From: Streptomyces sp. NBC_01445
GTDB lineage: Bacteria > Actinomycetota > Actinomycetes > Streptomycetales > Streptomycetaceae
Assembly (NCBI RefSeq): GCF_035918235.1
Contig: NZ_CP109485.1
Span: forward strand, 3,100,001-3,164,000
DNA length: 64,000 nt
Reading direction: 5' to 3'
In this document: piece by piece, positions 19,946 to 29,169 of the stretch
Numbering within the stretch: position 1 is the first letter of the stretch
Layout of the letters: every line of letters begins with the position of its first letter
Position numbers and translations under genes: made by a program
The notes under the pieces: model-generated
Told to the model about the DNA's origin: nothing
Databases searched by the model: none
What the model saw: the letters and a program-made list of their open reading frames with translations, nothing else

Positions 19946-21133
19946 CTACTCCCCGGCTCCGCGCGTCAGCTGCCCGCCGTCGAAGTACGCGAGGAGCTCC
20001 GGTTCGAGCTCCGGGACGTCGTACGGCATGCCCCCCTCGCGCAGCGAGCGGGTGGCGAGCGCGCCCGCGGCGACGCTCATCCGGGCCGCGACGGGCGACG
20101 TGTCGGTGACGCCGCCCTCGCGCACGAAGCGGCAGAACTCGCCGATGATGCGCTCGTCGGCGCCGCCGTGCGAGCCCTTCGCCTCGGGCACGCGGTACAC
20201 GATGTCGGCGTCCTTGCGGTAACCGGTCGGGCCCGTGTTCCAGACCCGGACCTCGTCGCCGGGGCTGTCCCCGAAGTTCTCGAGGCGGCCCTCGGTGCCG
20301 ATGACCGTGTAGTTGCGGAAGTAGTCGGGGCTGAAGTGGCACTGCTGGTAGGCGGCGATGACGCCGTTGTCCAGCTGCATGTTCATCACCGACACGTCCT
20401 CGACGTCCACGACGTGGTGCAGGTCGTGGCGCTCCGTCGGCGGCCAGTCGAACTCCTTCAGCCAGCCGTCGGGGCGCGGTGTGTCCGGCTCGCGGCGCGG
20501 CAGGTCGCCGTAGACCATGAGGTCGCCGAGGGCGTTGACGCGCCTGGTGTAGCCGCCGGCCAGCCAGTGCACCACGTCGAGGTCGTGGGCTGCCTTCTGG
20601 AGGAGGAGGCCCGTGGTGCGGGTGCGGTCGGCGTGCCAGTCCTTGAAGTAGTAGTCGCCGCCGTACGAGACGAAGTGCCGTACCCACACGGTCTTCACCT
20701 CGCCGATGTCGCCGCGCGCGATGATGTCGCGCATGAGGCGCACGACGCCCATGTGGCGCATGTTGTGGCCGACGTAGAGACGGGTGCCGGTCTTGTACGC
20801 GGTGCGCAGGATGGTGTCGCACTGCTCGACCGAGATGCCGAGCGGCTTCTCGACGTACGCCGGCTTGCCCGCTTCGAGCGCCTCGCAGGCGATGGCTTCA
20901 TGGGTGTCGTCGGGGGTGGCGACGATGACGGCGTCGATCGAGGGGTCTTCGAGGAGCCTTCGGTGGTCGTCGACGGCGACCGCGCCCTCGTACAGCTCCG
21001 GTACCTTCGCCCGGATCTGCGGGTCGAGGTCGGCCACCGCCGCCACGACCGACCCCTTGCCGGGGCGGTGCGCGGCGGTCGCCAGGTTCCGTCGCAGTCC
21101 GAGCCCGATGACTCCGATGCGCAGGTCTTCCAC
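19946..21133 (-). CDS. Gfo/Idh/MocA-family oxidoreductase
   Basis: A 395-residue NAD(P)-dependent enzyme. The Rossmann start is DLRIGVIGLGLRRNLATAA, and the catalytic EKP motif appears in YVEKPLGISVEQCD. The second, alpha/beta domain has LLLQKAAHDLDVVHWLAGG, with the family's conserved HDxD region. GTG at 21133 is used; an in-frame ATG at 21166 would add 11 residues. The gene follows the solute-binding lipoprotein by 67 bp in the importer operon, so it should act on the imported sugar, for example by oxidising a hexosamine or removing a glycosidic group. GH109 alpha-N-acetylgalactosaminidases share this fold, but I see no feature that places it there. Confidence 0.85.
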   Translation of the reverse strand: MEDLRIGVIGLGLRRNLATAAHRPGKGSVVAAVADLDPQIRAKVPELYEGAVAVDDHRRLLEDPSIDAVIVATPDDTHEAIACEALEAGKPAYVEKPLGISVEQCDTILRTAYKTGTRLYVGHNMRHMGVVRLMRDIIARGDIGEVKTVWVRHFVSYGGDYYFKDWHADRTRTTGLLLQKAAHDLDVVHWLAGGYTRRVNALGDLMVYGDLPRREPDTPRPDGWLKEFDWPPTERHDLHHVVDVEDVSVMNMQLDNGVIAAYQQCHFSPDYFRNYTVIGTEGRLENFGDSPGDEVRVWNTGPTGYRKDADIVYRVPEAKGSHGGADERIIGEFCRFVREGGVTDTSPVAARMSVAAGALATRSLREGGMPYDVPELEPELLAYFDGGQLTRGAGE

Positions 21134-21200
21134 GTGCGGGTGTCCTGTTCTGTGTGCGAGACGCATAGTGGTGCAGGGTGGAACGGGGCCGGGGCCGGTG

Positions 21201-22850
21201 TTACTTGGCGTCGGCGATGGCCTTCTCGAACTCGTCGCGCATCGCGTTGCCCGCCTCACGCTGCCAGGTCGGCAGGATGTCCTTCTTGAAGGAGGAGAGC
21301 GGGGTGCGGCCGGCGACGATGTCCTTGACGGCCGTGTACACCGTGTCGGTGGAGGACGCGCCCTTGTTGGCGTTGGTGTCGGAGAAGAAGCCCGTGGTCG
21401 GGTTGACCTTGGCGATCTTCATCAGCTCCACCTCGGTCTCGTGGACGCCGCGGGTGATGTCCGCCTTGCCGGGCAGGTAGAGGGCCTGCGGGGCGTTACC
21501 GAAGAAGTTGATGGCCTGCCGGGTGGTGAGAACCTCGGCGTTGCCCTTCTTGTTCAGGAGCACGTCGCCGTTCTTGGCCCGGGTGTGGTGCGTGCCTTCG
21601 AGACCGTTGTCGAGGAAGAGCCGCTCCTCGGTGCCGAAGGGGGCGCTGAGATAGTTCATGACCTGGAGCAGCGTGTCGATGCGGTCCTTGCTCACGGCCC
21701 TGTTGATCGCGGTGAAGCCGACCGAGCCGTAGCCGAAGCCCCAGGTGGGGGTCATGCCCTTCTCCGCGGCGAACGGGACGACGACCTTCTCCGGCCAGTC
21801 GTACATGTTGCTGTCGTTGAGGAAGCCGGGGAAGGACTGGACGTGCAGCCCGAGGAACCCGCCCTCCATCTTCTCCAAAGTCGTCGGCAGGTTCGGGTCC
21901 GGCCAGAACAGCTGCGCCTTCTGGCACTTGAGGGCGAACTCGAGGCCGGCGTGGAACTCGTCTGTCTCGAAGTAGTGGGTGAGCTTCCCGCCCTCCGTGC
22001 GCCAGCCGTTGGGCGCGCCGTGCCAGTAGGCGAACTGCAGGATGTGGTTCACGTACGCCGGCTCCAGGACGTACTTCTTGCGCTTGACGTCGAGGAGTTC
22101 CTTCGCCTTGTCGAAGAAGTCCTGGGCGCTGTCGAACTGCACGCCGCCGACCGGCTTCCAGAAGTCCTCGTTCGCGACGTAGACCTGGCCCATGCGGCCG
22201 TACGGGACCGCCATGCCCCAGATCTTGCCGTTGAAGACGGCCGTCTTCCAGGCGAACTCGGGGATGTTGGCGAGGTTCGGGTACTTCTTGACCGCGTCGC
22301 CCGACAGGTACTCGGTGAGGTCGTGGAACTTCGCCTCGAGGAGCGCGGGGACGTTCTTGAGGCCCTGGTTCGGCGGGAACCACATGAGGTCGGGCATGTC
22401 GCCGCCGGCGATGGTGGCGTTGAACTTCGCGCGGTAGACGTCGTCGGCGCCGAGGCCGTTGACGATCGTCATCTTCAGCTCGGAACCCAGGCGCTTGTTG
22501 AGCTCCTGCCAGTACTGGTTGCGGTTCATCGCGGGGGCCGCGGTCGTGAAGGTCTCCGTCAGGGCGGTGACCGGCTTGCCGTCGCCCGGCTTCTTGGTGA
22601 CGCTGCGGACCGGGGACTTGGGGTAGCGCAGGTACGCCGGGTCGAGGCCCGCCGCGTTGCCCGGCAGGTCGGGCGCCGGGACGTTCGCGGGGACGTACGT
22701 CGGCAGCTTCAGCTTGGCCGACGCCTTGGCGCCGCCACCACCCGAGGCCGCACCGGAACCACAGGCCGTGAGGGAACCGGCACCGGCGACGGTGAGGCCG
22801 GCGACGGTCGCGGCACCGAGGAACCCGCGGCGGTTGAAGTCTCTGGACAT
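21201..22850 (-). CDS. ABC sugar-transporter solute-binding lipoprotein (LplA-like)
   Basis: A 549-residue extracytoplasmic lipoprotein. The N-terminus combines a twin-arginine motif (NRRGFLGAA) with a lipobox, LTAC, with the lipidated Cys at about residue 30. The body is a type-1/LplA-like solute-binding protein of the long class (500-560 residues), with GDMPDLMWFPPNQGL, GKIWGMAVPYGRMGQVY and a C-terminal KKDILPTWQREAGN helix. It lies 52 bp after the second permease and should deliver an oligosaccharide to it. No ATPase is encoded in this operon; a shared MsiK-type ATPase elsewhere is the norm in Streptomyces. The adjacent GH101 suggests Gal-beta-1,3-GalNAc or a GalNAc glycan as ligand. Confidence 0.9.
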   Translation of the reverse strand: MSRDFNRRGFLGAATVAGLTVAGAGSLTACGSGAASGGGGAKASAKLKLPTYVPANVPAPDLPGNAAGLDPAYLRYPKSPVRSVTKKPGDGKPVTALTETFTTAAPAMNRNQYWQELNKRLGSELKMTIVNGLGADDVYRAKFNATIAGGDMPDLMWFPPNQGLKNVPALLEAKFHDLTEYLSGDAVKKYPNLANIPEFAWKTAVFNGKIWGMAVPYGRMGQVYVANEDFWKPVGGVQFDSAQDFFDKAKELLDVKRKKYVLEPAYVNHILQFAYWHGAPNGWRTEGGKLTHYFETDEFHAGLEFALKCQKAQLFWPDPNLPTTLEKMEGGFLGLHVQSFPGFLNDSNMYDWPEKVVVPFAAEKGMTPTWGFGYGSVGFTAINRAVSKDRIDTLLQVMNYLSAPFGTEERLFLDNGLEGTHHTRAKNGDVLLNKKGNAEVLTTRQAINFFGNAPQALYLPGKADITRGVHETEVELMKIAKVNPTTGFFSDTNANKGASSTDTVYTAVKDIVAGRTPLSSFKKDILPTWQREAGNAMRDEFEKAIADAK

Positions 22851-22902
22851 GACTCTCCTAAGGGGCGAGGAGCGGTTGAGGGTGGTGGCTCAGGGGGGTG
22901 GC

Positions 22903-23874
22903 TCAGGCCTTGATGGCGCCGGTGAGAACGCCCTTGACGAAGTACTTCTGGAGGAACGGGTAGACCGCGATGATCGGCAGGACCGCGAGGATGAGCACGG
23001 CCATCGACAGGGAGGTGCTGGCGGGCAGCACGCTCACGCCGAGGGCCTTCGCATTGAAGGTGTCGCCCTGGAGGACGTAGCTGCGCAGCACCACCTGGAG
23101 CGGCAGCTTGTCCGGGTCGTTGATGTAGAGCATCGCGTTGAAGAAGCTGTTCCAGTACGTCACCGCGTAGAACATGCCGACCACGGCGATGACGGCCTTC
23201 GACAGGGGCAGCACGATCCGGCACAGGATGGTGAGTTCACCGGCGCCGTCGAGGCGGGCCGCCTCGTGCAGCTCGTCGGGGATGCCCTGGAAGAACGCCC
23301 GGACCACGATGATGTTGAACGCGTTGAGCAGGATCGGCGCGATCATCGCCCCGTAGGTGTCGAGCAGTCCCAGCTCCTGCACCACCAGGTAGTTGGGGAT
23401 GATGCCCGGGGTGAACAGGAACGTGCCGACGACGATCAGGAGCAGCGGCTTGCCCGCGAAGGTCCGCGGCCGGGAGAGGCCGTAGGCGAGCGCGATCGTG
23501 CAGAGCAGGCTGAGCGCCGTGCCGACGACGGTGATCCCGACGCTCACGACGGCGGCGCGGGTGATGACGCCGCCGGACAGGACCACCCGGTACGCCTCGA
23601 GCGTGGGGTGCGACGGGAACAGCACATAGCCGCCGTTCGCGGCGAGTTCGGCCTTGGAGGAGAGACTGGTGCCGATCGCGAGCAGGAACGGGTAGCCGAC
23701 CGCGACGATCATCGCGACGATGACGATGAACTTCAGCGTCTGGGCGGCCGGGTTGGGCTGTTCCATCCAGGCGGGGCGCTCGGCGGAGCCGCGGCGCTTC
23801 CTGCTGCCGGTGCGGCCTTTTCGGCTCTCCTGGCTCTCGGGCCGCAGGGTGGTGGATATGGGCGCGGTGCTCAC
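22903..23874 (-). CDS. Carbohydrate ABC-transporter permease (LplC/MalG-like)
   Basis: A 323-residue inner-membrane permease with about six TM segments between residues 45 and 305. The cytoplasmic EAA-type loop is seen as ELHEAARLDGAGELTILCRI, with PLSK following; this contacts the ATPase. The N-terminal 40 residues are basic and hydrophilic. It overlaps the preceding permease by 4 nt (translational coupling). Size and motif match the LplC/YtcP group that works with long LplA-type binding proteins. Partners are the permease at 23871-24920 and the lipoprotein at 21201-22850. Confidence 0.9.
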   Translation of the reverse strand: MSTAPISTTLRPESQESRKGRTGSRKRRGSAERPAWMEQPNPAAQTLKFIVIVAMIVAVGYPFLLAIGTSLSSKAELAANGGYVLFPSHPTLEAYRVVLSGGVITRAAVVSVGITVVGTALSLLCTIALAYGLSRPRTFAGKPLLLIVVGTFLFTPGIIPNYLVVQELGLLDTYGAMIAPILLNAFNIIVVRAFFQGIPDELHEAARLDGAGELTILCRIVLPLSKAVIAVVGMFYAVTYWNSFFNAMLYINDPDKLPLQVVLRSYVLQGDTFNAKALGVSVLPASTSLSMAVLILAVLPIIAVYPFLQKYFVKGVLTGAIKA

Positions 23875-24920
23875 TGGTAGACCCCCTGCTCGCCGAGGCG
23901 GTGCGCGAACTTGTTGGCGAGGACGATCATGACGAAGCCGATGACGCCCTTCATCAGGCCGGCGGCGGTGGACATGCCCCAGTCGCCGTCGACGACACCG
24001 TGGAAGTAGACGTAGGTGTCGAGGACTTCGGAGGCGTCACGGCCGACGTTGTCGCGCTGGAGGAGGATCTGCTCGAAGCCGACCGACAGGATGTCGCCGA
24101 GGCGCAGGATGAGCAGCATGATCATCACGGGCCTGATGCCGGGCAGCGTGATGTGCCACATGCGGCGCAGCCAGCCCGCTCCGTCCATCGCCGCCGACTC
24201 GTAGAGCGAGGTGTCGATGGAGGCCATCGCGGCGAGGAAGATGATCGCTCCCCAGCCGGCGTCCTTCCAGACGCTCTGGGAGGTGATCAGGTAGATGAAC
24301 GTGTCGGGGTTGTTCATGATGTTGCCGACGTGCACGCCGTGGTCGTTCAGGTAGCTGGTGACCGTACCCGCGCCGCCGAAGACCTGCTGGAACATGCCGA
24401 CGACGACGACCCACGACAGGAAGTGCGGCAGGTAGACGACCGTCTGCATGAGGCGGCGGGTCTTGTTGCTGATCAACGAGTTGAGGAAGAGCGCGAGGGC
24501 GATCGGCGCGGGGAAGTAGAGGATCAGCTGGACGGCGCTGATCGTCAGCGTGTTCCAGACGGCCGTCCAGAACTCCGGCTGTTCGAGCAGGGCCTTGAAG
24601 TTGTCCCAGCCGACCAGCGGGCTGCCCTTGAAGCCGAGGTAGGGCTGGTAGTCCTGGAAGGCGATGCTGTTGCCCGCGAGCGGAAGATAGAAGAACACCG
24701 CGAAGTAGAGGATGCCCGGCACGCACAGCAGGAGCAGCGTGCGGTCCTGCCTCAGACGCTCCCGCAGGCTCCGCCGTTCGGCGGGCTTGCTCCCCTTCCT
24801 GCCCGGCGTCCCCTTCGTGCCGGACGCCTTCTTCCTGCCCGACGTTCCGGGTGCCTCGTGCGTTAGGTCGGGCGGGTTTTGCGATGTGGGCGTGGGCGAT
24901 GCGGACGCAGCGGCCGACAC
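23871..24920 (-). CDS. Carbohydrate ABC-transporter permease (LplB/MalF-like)
   Basis: A 349-residue inner-membrane permease, first gene of the importer operon. About 65 hydrophilic, Lys/Pro-rich residues precede TM1 (TLLLLCVPGILYFAVFFYLP), and about six TM segments follow. The EAA loop is SLYESAAMDGAGWLRRMWHI, typical of the LplB group. The GTG at 24920 is chosen because AGGAGG lies 5 nt upstream; an ATG further out would start before this site. Overlaps the next permease by 4 nt. Divergent from the GH101 gene across a 339-bp regulatory gap. No ATPase follows; see the lipoprotein entry. Confidence 0.9.
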   Translation of the reverse strand: MSAAASASPTPTSQNPPDLTHEAPGTSGRKKASGTKGTPGRKGSKPAERRSLRERLRQDRTLLLLCVPGILYFAVFFYLPLAGNSIAFQDYQPYLGFKGSPLVGWDNFKALLEQPEFWTAVWNTLTISAVQLILYFPAPIALALFLNSLISNKTRRLMQTVVYLPHFLSWVVVVGMFQQVFGGAGTVTSYLNDHGVHVGNIMNNPDTFIYLITSQSVWKDAGWGAIIFLAAMASIDTSLYESAAMDGAGWLRRMWHITLPGIRPVMIMLLILRLGDILSVGFEQILLQRDNVGRDASEVLDTYVYFHGVVDGDWGMSTAAGLMKGVIGFVMIVLANKFAHRLGEQGVYQ

Positions 24921-25259
24921 ATTCACCTCCTGCGTCGAGTGGCGAGCGAGGGTTGGTTTCACAGGGCCCTCGCGGGGGCTGCGGCCCGGCTCGCGAGGTA
25001 CCGGAATCTTGCGTCAGCCTGCCGACAGATGACAAGACTTGATTGGTAACTATTTAGATCTTGCAGCTTCACGCATGAAACGCGCAGGCAACGAACACGG
25101 CCACCGCAGTCGCACGCACCGCCCCCGACCTGGGCGAAGCTGCCCTTCTGTGTTTGGACTAACGACCGCTGGTGTTTGGACTTTGGTGGAAATTGCTTCC
25201 TAGGGCCCTGGATCGCCCACTAGACAGTGCGTGTTCGCACCGTCGCAGCAGGGAGACAT
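24921..25259. promoter_or_regulatory. Divergent regulatory region of the ABC importer and GH101 gene
   Basis: The 339-bp gap is A/T-richer than its surroundings. ATCTTGC occurs twice (25006-25012, 25058-25064) and CAAGACTTG is a palindrome at 25033-25041, running into CTTGATTG (25038-25045). An exact 11-bp direct repeat, GTGTTTGGACT, occupies 25150-25160 and 25172-25182 with a 22-bp period. The GH101 ribosome site GGGAGACAT ends at the start codon. These are candidate operators for the DeoR regulator; no -35/-10 pair is certain. Confidence 0.5.
25150..25182 (+). repeat. 11-bp direct repeat, two helical turns apart
   Basis: GTGTTTGGACT at 25150-25160 is repeated exactly at 25172-25182. The 22-bp period places both copies on the same face of the helix. 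It lies 78-110 bp before the GH101 start, where an activator or repressor would bind. Confidence 0.7.
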
Positions 25260-28200
25260 ATGTCCAGATCCCCAGGCAGACGCCGCCTCTCGGGCGCCGT
25301 CGGTGTTGCCCTCGCGCTGACCCTGGCGGGTGGTGCCGTCCCGGCCCTCGCCGACTCCGCGCACGCCTCCTCCGCCGACGCCGGCGCCGACGCGGCCGGG
25401 GACGGCGCGGCGATCACGTCCGGCGCCCTGTCCGTGAGCGTCGCGAAGGACTTCCCGCGCGTCCTCTCCTACACCGACCGGGCGAGCGGGGAGCGACTGC
25501 TCGGCAGTACGAGCCCGGTCACCGAGGTCACGCTCAACGGCAAGGCGTACAAGGTGGGCCTCAAGGCTGCGCCGAAGGTCACCGCCCACCGGGCCGCGTA
25601 CACGCTGGTCTTCCCCGATCTGCCCGGCGTCGAGATCGACACGGTGCTCGACGTAGCGGGCCGGGCCACCACCTTCAAGGTCACCGCCGTGCGCGACACC
25701 GAGACGTTCCGGCTCGGCACGCTCGACATACCGGGCCACGACCTGATCTCGGTGGGCTCCACGGACACCGGCGCCGAGACCGCGTTCACCCGGCTCGACA
25801 CCGACTCGACCCGCACCGCCGACGTGTTCGGCAAGGTCACGGCGTCCACCGCGCCCGACGCGTCCCCGGTCGGCGCCTCGTACGCGATCGTGAACACCGG
25901 CTCGCTCGCCGCGGCGGTCGAGTCCAACTCGACGTACGACAAGCCCGCCGGAGCCACCAACGGCGACAACGCCCGCTTCTGGCACCAGGCCCGCAAGGGC
26001 GCCGACGGCAGTGTCCGCGTCGGCGTCTGGTCGGGGCAGTGGACCTACCGCAGTGACGGCGCGCCCGCCCCGGAGAAGGAACTGCCCTGGGCGAAGGTCG
26101 TCGTGACGCCCGACGCCAACGGCGACAAGACGGTGGACTGGCAGGACGGCGCCGTCGCCTTCCACGACATCGGCGTCAAGGTCAAGGGCGGCGACAAGAC
26201 CCCGGACCGGGTGATCACCCACATCCCGTACAACTTCGCCAGCCAGGCCACGCACCCCTTCCTGCGCACGCTCGACGACGTGAAGCGGATCTCGCTCTCG
26301 ACGGACGGGCTCGGCCAGCTGAGCATCCTCAAGGGGTACGCGTCCGAGGGGCACGACTCCGCGCACCCCGACTACGGCGGCAACATCAACAAGCGCGCCG
26401 GCGGCCTCAAGGACCTCAACAAGCTGCTCAAGGGCGGCAAGAAGTGGGGCTCCACCTTCGGTGTGCACGTGAACGCCACCGAGGCGTACGCAGAGGCGAA
26501 CGCGTTCGACGACAAGCTGGTGGACAAGTCGAAGCCGGGCTGGAACTGGCTCGGGCAGTCGTACTACATCGACCAGCGCCACGACATCAACAGCGGGAAC
26601 CTTGCCCGGCGCTTCCAGCAGCTGCGCGACGAGACCGACCCCAACCTGTCGCTCATCTACGTCGACGTCTACTACACGCACGGCTGGATCGCGGACCGGA
26701 CGCTGACCGAGCTGAAGAACCAGGGCTGGGACATGGCCACTGAGTTCGGCAACAAATTCGAGCGTCAGGCCCTGTGGTCGCACTGGGCCAACGACCTCGA
26801 CTACGGGCCCAAGACGAACAAGGGCCTCAACTCGAAGATCATCCGTTTCATCCGCAACGGTGAGAAGGACGTCTGGAACGACGACCCGGTGCTCGGCCAG
26901 ACCGCGCTGGTCGGCTTCGAGGGCTGGACCGGCGAGAACGACTGGAACGAGTTCTCCGCCAACGTCTGGGAGCGCAACCTCCCGGCGAAGTTCCTCCAGC
27001 ACTACCGCATCACCGACTGGGACAAGAACGACGTCACCTTCACGGGCGGCGTCCGCGGCACCGTCACCGACGGCAAGCGCGAGGTGTCCCTCGGCGGCTC
27101 CAAGGTGATCGACGGCGACTCCTACCTGTTGCCCTGGAAGTCGGAGGACAGCAAGCGGCAGGACAAGCTCTACCACTGGTCGAAGAACGGCGGCACGAGC
27201 ACCTGGACGGTGCCCCGACCCTTCGCGGGGACACGGCAGTTCACCGTCTACAAGCTGACGGACAACGGCCGCGTCAAGCAGTCCACCGTCACCGCCGAGG
27301 ACGGCAGGATCACGCTGACCGCGACCGCCGGACAGCCCTACGTCCTCTACCCGCACCAGGCGCCGAAGCAGGCCCACCCCGACTGGGGCCAGGGCGGCAA
27401 GGTCAAGGACCCCGGCTTCAACGACATCGCCCTGACGGACTGGAAGAAGACCGGACCCGTCACCAGCGACCGTGACGACCTCGGCCACCGCGGGGTGGCC
27501 CTCGGCGGCGGCAAGGCGGCCGCGATCGAGCAGCGCGTCACCGGCCTCACCCCCGGCAAGCGCTACAGCGCGTCCGTGAACGTCGAGGTCGAGCCCGGCA
27601 GGACGCGGCCCACGACCCTCGCCGTCGGCGGCGAGAAGCTGACGGTGGACCGCTCGACGGCCAAGAACTACATCGCGGGCGACGAGCGGCACGGCACGTA
27701 CTACCAGCGGGTCAAGGTCCACTTCACCGCACCCGGGAACGGCTCGGCGACACTGCGGATCTCGGCGGCGGGTGACAGCGGCGCGAAGGTCGGGCTCGAC
27801 GACGTGCGGATCGTGGAGAACGACCCCGCGACGAAGAAGGGGACGGTCGCCTACGACGACTTCGACGCCGTCGACCAGGGCTGGGGCCCCTTCGTGAAGG
27901 GCGAGTCGGGCGGCGAGAACGACCCGCGCACGCACATCGCGCAGAAGCACGCCCCGTACACGCAGGCCGGCTGGAACGGGAAGCTCATCGACGACGTGAT
28001 CGGCGACGGTGAGTCCCTGAAGTCGCACGAGGAGAACGACGGCCTCGTCTACCGCACCACTCCCGCGTCCGTGCCCTTCGAGTCGGGCCACGCCTACAAG
28101 GTGGAGTTCGACTACCAGAACAGCCACGCGGGCGCCTACCAGTGGACCACCGGGTACGACACGGTCACCGGCGGCGAGCCGACCGGCGTGACCACCCGCA

Positions 28201-29150
28201 GGACCGCGCTGCCGCAGGAGCGCACCACCGGCCACTTCAGCGAGCGGGTCGTCGGCGGCTGCGGTGACGTGTGGACCGGACTCACCAAGGCGGAGAACGC
28301 CCCCGAGGGCGCCGACTTCGTCCTCGACAACTTCACCGTCACCGACCTCGGCACCACCGACGAGCGCACCGCGTGCGCCACGCTCGGTCTCACCTCGGCC
28401 AACGCGACGCTGGAGCCCGGCAGCGCGAACAAGGTGACGGCGGCGTTCGCCAACCACGAGGCGACCGCGGCCAAGAACGTCAAGGTGACGCTGGACGTGC
28501 CGGAGGGCTGGAAGGCCGAGGCGGCCGGCGCGACGACGTTCGACTCCGTCGCCGCGGGCGCCAAGGCGACGGCGACCTGGAACGTCACGCCGCCGGCGGA
28601 CGCCGAGTACAAGAGCTACCCGCTCACCACGAAGGCGTCGTACGAGGCGGGCGGCGACACCAAGTCGCTCACCGACGGCATCTCGATCCACACGCTCGCC
28701 CCGCCGCCCACCGAGGACACCTGGGTGAGCGACATGGACTGGGTGTCGGCCGACAACGGCTGGGGACCACCGGAGAAGGACCTCTCCAACGGCGAGGTCG
28801 GATCCGGCGACGGGCAGCCGATCAGCATCGGCGGAACGGCCTTCCCCAAGGGCCTCGGCACGCACGCGCCCGCCGACGTGAAGTACTACCTCGGCGGAGG
28901 CTGCGAGGCGTTCACCGCCCAGGTGGGTGTCGACGACGCGCAGAAGACCGCGGGCTCGGTCCAGTTCAGTGTCCTGGCGGACGGCAGGAAGGTCGCCGAG
29001 AGCCCGGTCCTGAAGGCGTCGGACAGCGCGTACAAGCTGGACGCCGACGTCTCCGGCGCGAAGTACGTCGAGCTCGTCGTCGGTGACGGCGGCGACGGGA
29101 ACGGCAACGACCACGCCAGCTGGGGCGGGGCGAAGTGGCTCTGCGGCTGA
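25260..29150 (+). CDS. Secreted GH101 endo-alpha-N-acetylgalactosaminidase
   Basis: A 1296-residue secreted enzyme that releases the core-1 disaccharide Gal-beta-1,3-GalNAc from Ser/Thr of mucin-type glycoproteins. A signal peptide (about 1-35, RRRLSGAVG then ALADSAHA) precedes a GH101 beta-sandwich and TIM barrel (about 50-730). Asp469 in IYVDVYYTHGW fits the nucleophile and Glu495 in MATEFGNKF the acid/base of this family. Then come galactose-binding-like modules (about 740-1030), a NEW3-type alpha-galactosidase-associated domain (about 1040-1145) and a terminal NPCBM domain (about 1155-1296, GTAFPKGLGTHAPADVKYYL). No LPXTG anchor is present, so it should be free. GGGAGACAT precedes the ATG. 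It is divergent from the ABC importer operon and ends at a strong terminator. Confidence 0.9.
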   Translation: MSRSPGRRRLSGAVGVALALTLAGGAVPALADSAHASSADAGADAAGDGAAITSGALSVSVAKDFPRVLSYTDRASGERLLGSTSPVTEVTLNGKAYKVGLKAAPKVTAHRAAYTLVFPDLPGVEIDTVLDVAGRATTFKVTAVRDTETFRLGTLDIPGHDLISVGSTDTGAETAFTRLDTDSTRTADVFGKVTASTAPDASPVGASYAIVNTGSLAAAVESNSTYDKPAGATNGDNARFWHQARKGADGSVRVGVWSGQWTYRSDGAPAPEKELPWAKVVVTPDANGDKTVDWQDGAVAFHDIGVKVKGGDKTPDRVITHIPYNFASQATHPFLRTLDDVKRISLSTDGLGQLSILKGYASEGHDSAHPDYGGNINKRAGGLKDLNKLLKGGKKWGSTFGVHVNATEAYAEANAFDDKLVDKSKPGWNWLGQSYYIDQRHDINSGNLARRFQQLRDETDPNLSLIYVDVYYTHGWIADRTLTELKNQGWDMATEFGNKFERQALWSHWANDLDYGPKTNKGLNSKIIRFIRNGEKDVWNDDPVLGQTALVGFEGWTGENDWNEFSANVWERNLPAKFLQHYRITDWDKNDVTFTGGVRGTVTDGKREVSLGGSKVIDGDSYLLPWKSEDSKRQDKLYHWSKNGGTSTWTVPRPFAGTRQFTVYKLTDNGRVKQSTVTAEDGRITLTATAGQPYVLYPHQAPKQAHPDWGQGGKVKDPGFNDIALTDWKKTGPVTSDRDDLGHRGVALGGGKAAAIEQRVTGLTPGKRYSASVNVEVEPGRTRPTTLAVGGEKLTVDRSTAKNYIAGDERHGTYYQRVKVHFTAPGNGSATLRISAAGDSGAKVGLDDVRIVENDPATKKGTVAYDDFDAVDQGWGPFVKGESGGENDPRTHIAQKHAPYTQAGWNGKLIDDVIGDGESLKSHEENDGLVYRTTPASVPFESGHAYKVEFDYQNSHAGAYQWTTGYDTVTGGEPTGVTTRRTALPQERTTGHFSERVVGGCGDVWTGLTKAENAPEGADFVLDNFTVTDLGTTDERTACATLGLTSANATLEPGSANKVTAAFANHEATAAKNVKVTLDVPEGWKAEAAGATTFDSVAAGAKATATWNVTPPADAEYKSYPLTTKASYEAGGDTKSLTDGISIHTLAPPPTEDTWVSDMDWVSADNGWGPPEKDLSNGEVGSGDGQPISIGGTAFPKGLGTHAPADVKYYLGGGCEAFTAQVGVDDAQKTAGSVQFSVLADGRKVAESPVLKASDSAYKLDADVSGAKYVELVVGDGGDGNGNDHASWGGAKWLCG

Positions 29151-29169
29151 CCTGAGGCCGTGAAGAACG

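Noticed and set aside
19946..21133. Calling the Gfo/Idh protein a GH109 alpha-N-acetylgalactosaminidase
   Set aside because: Only the fold and neighbourhood point that way; specific GH109 features were not seen, so it is kept as a testable idea.
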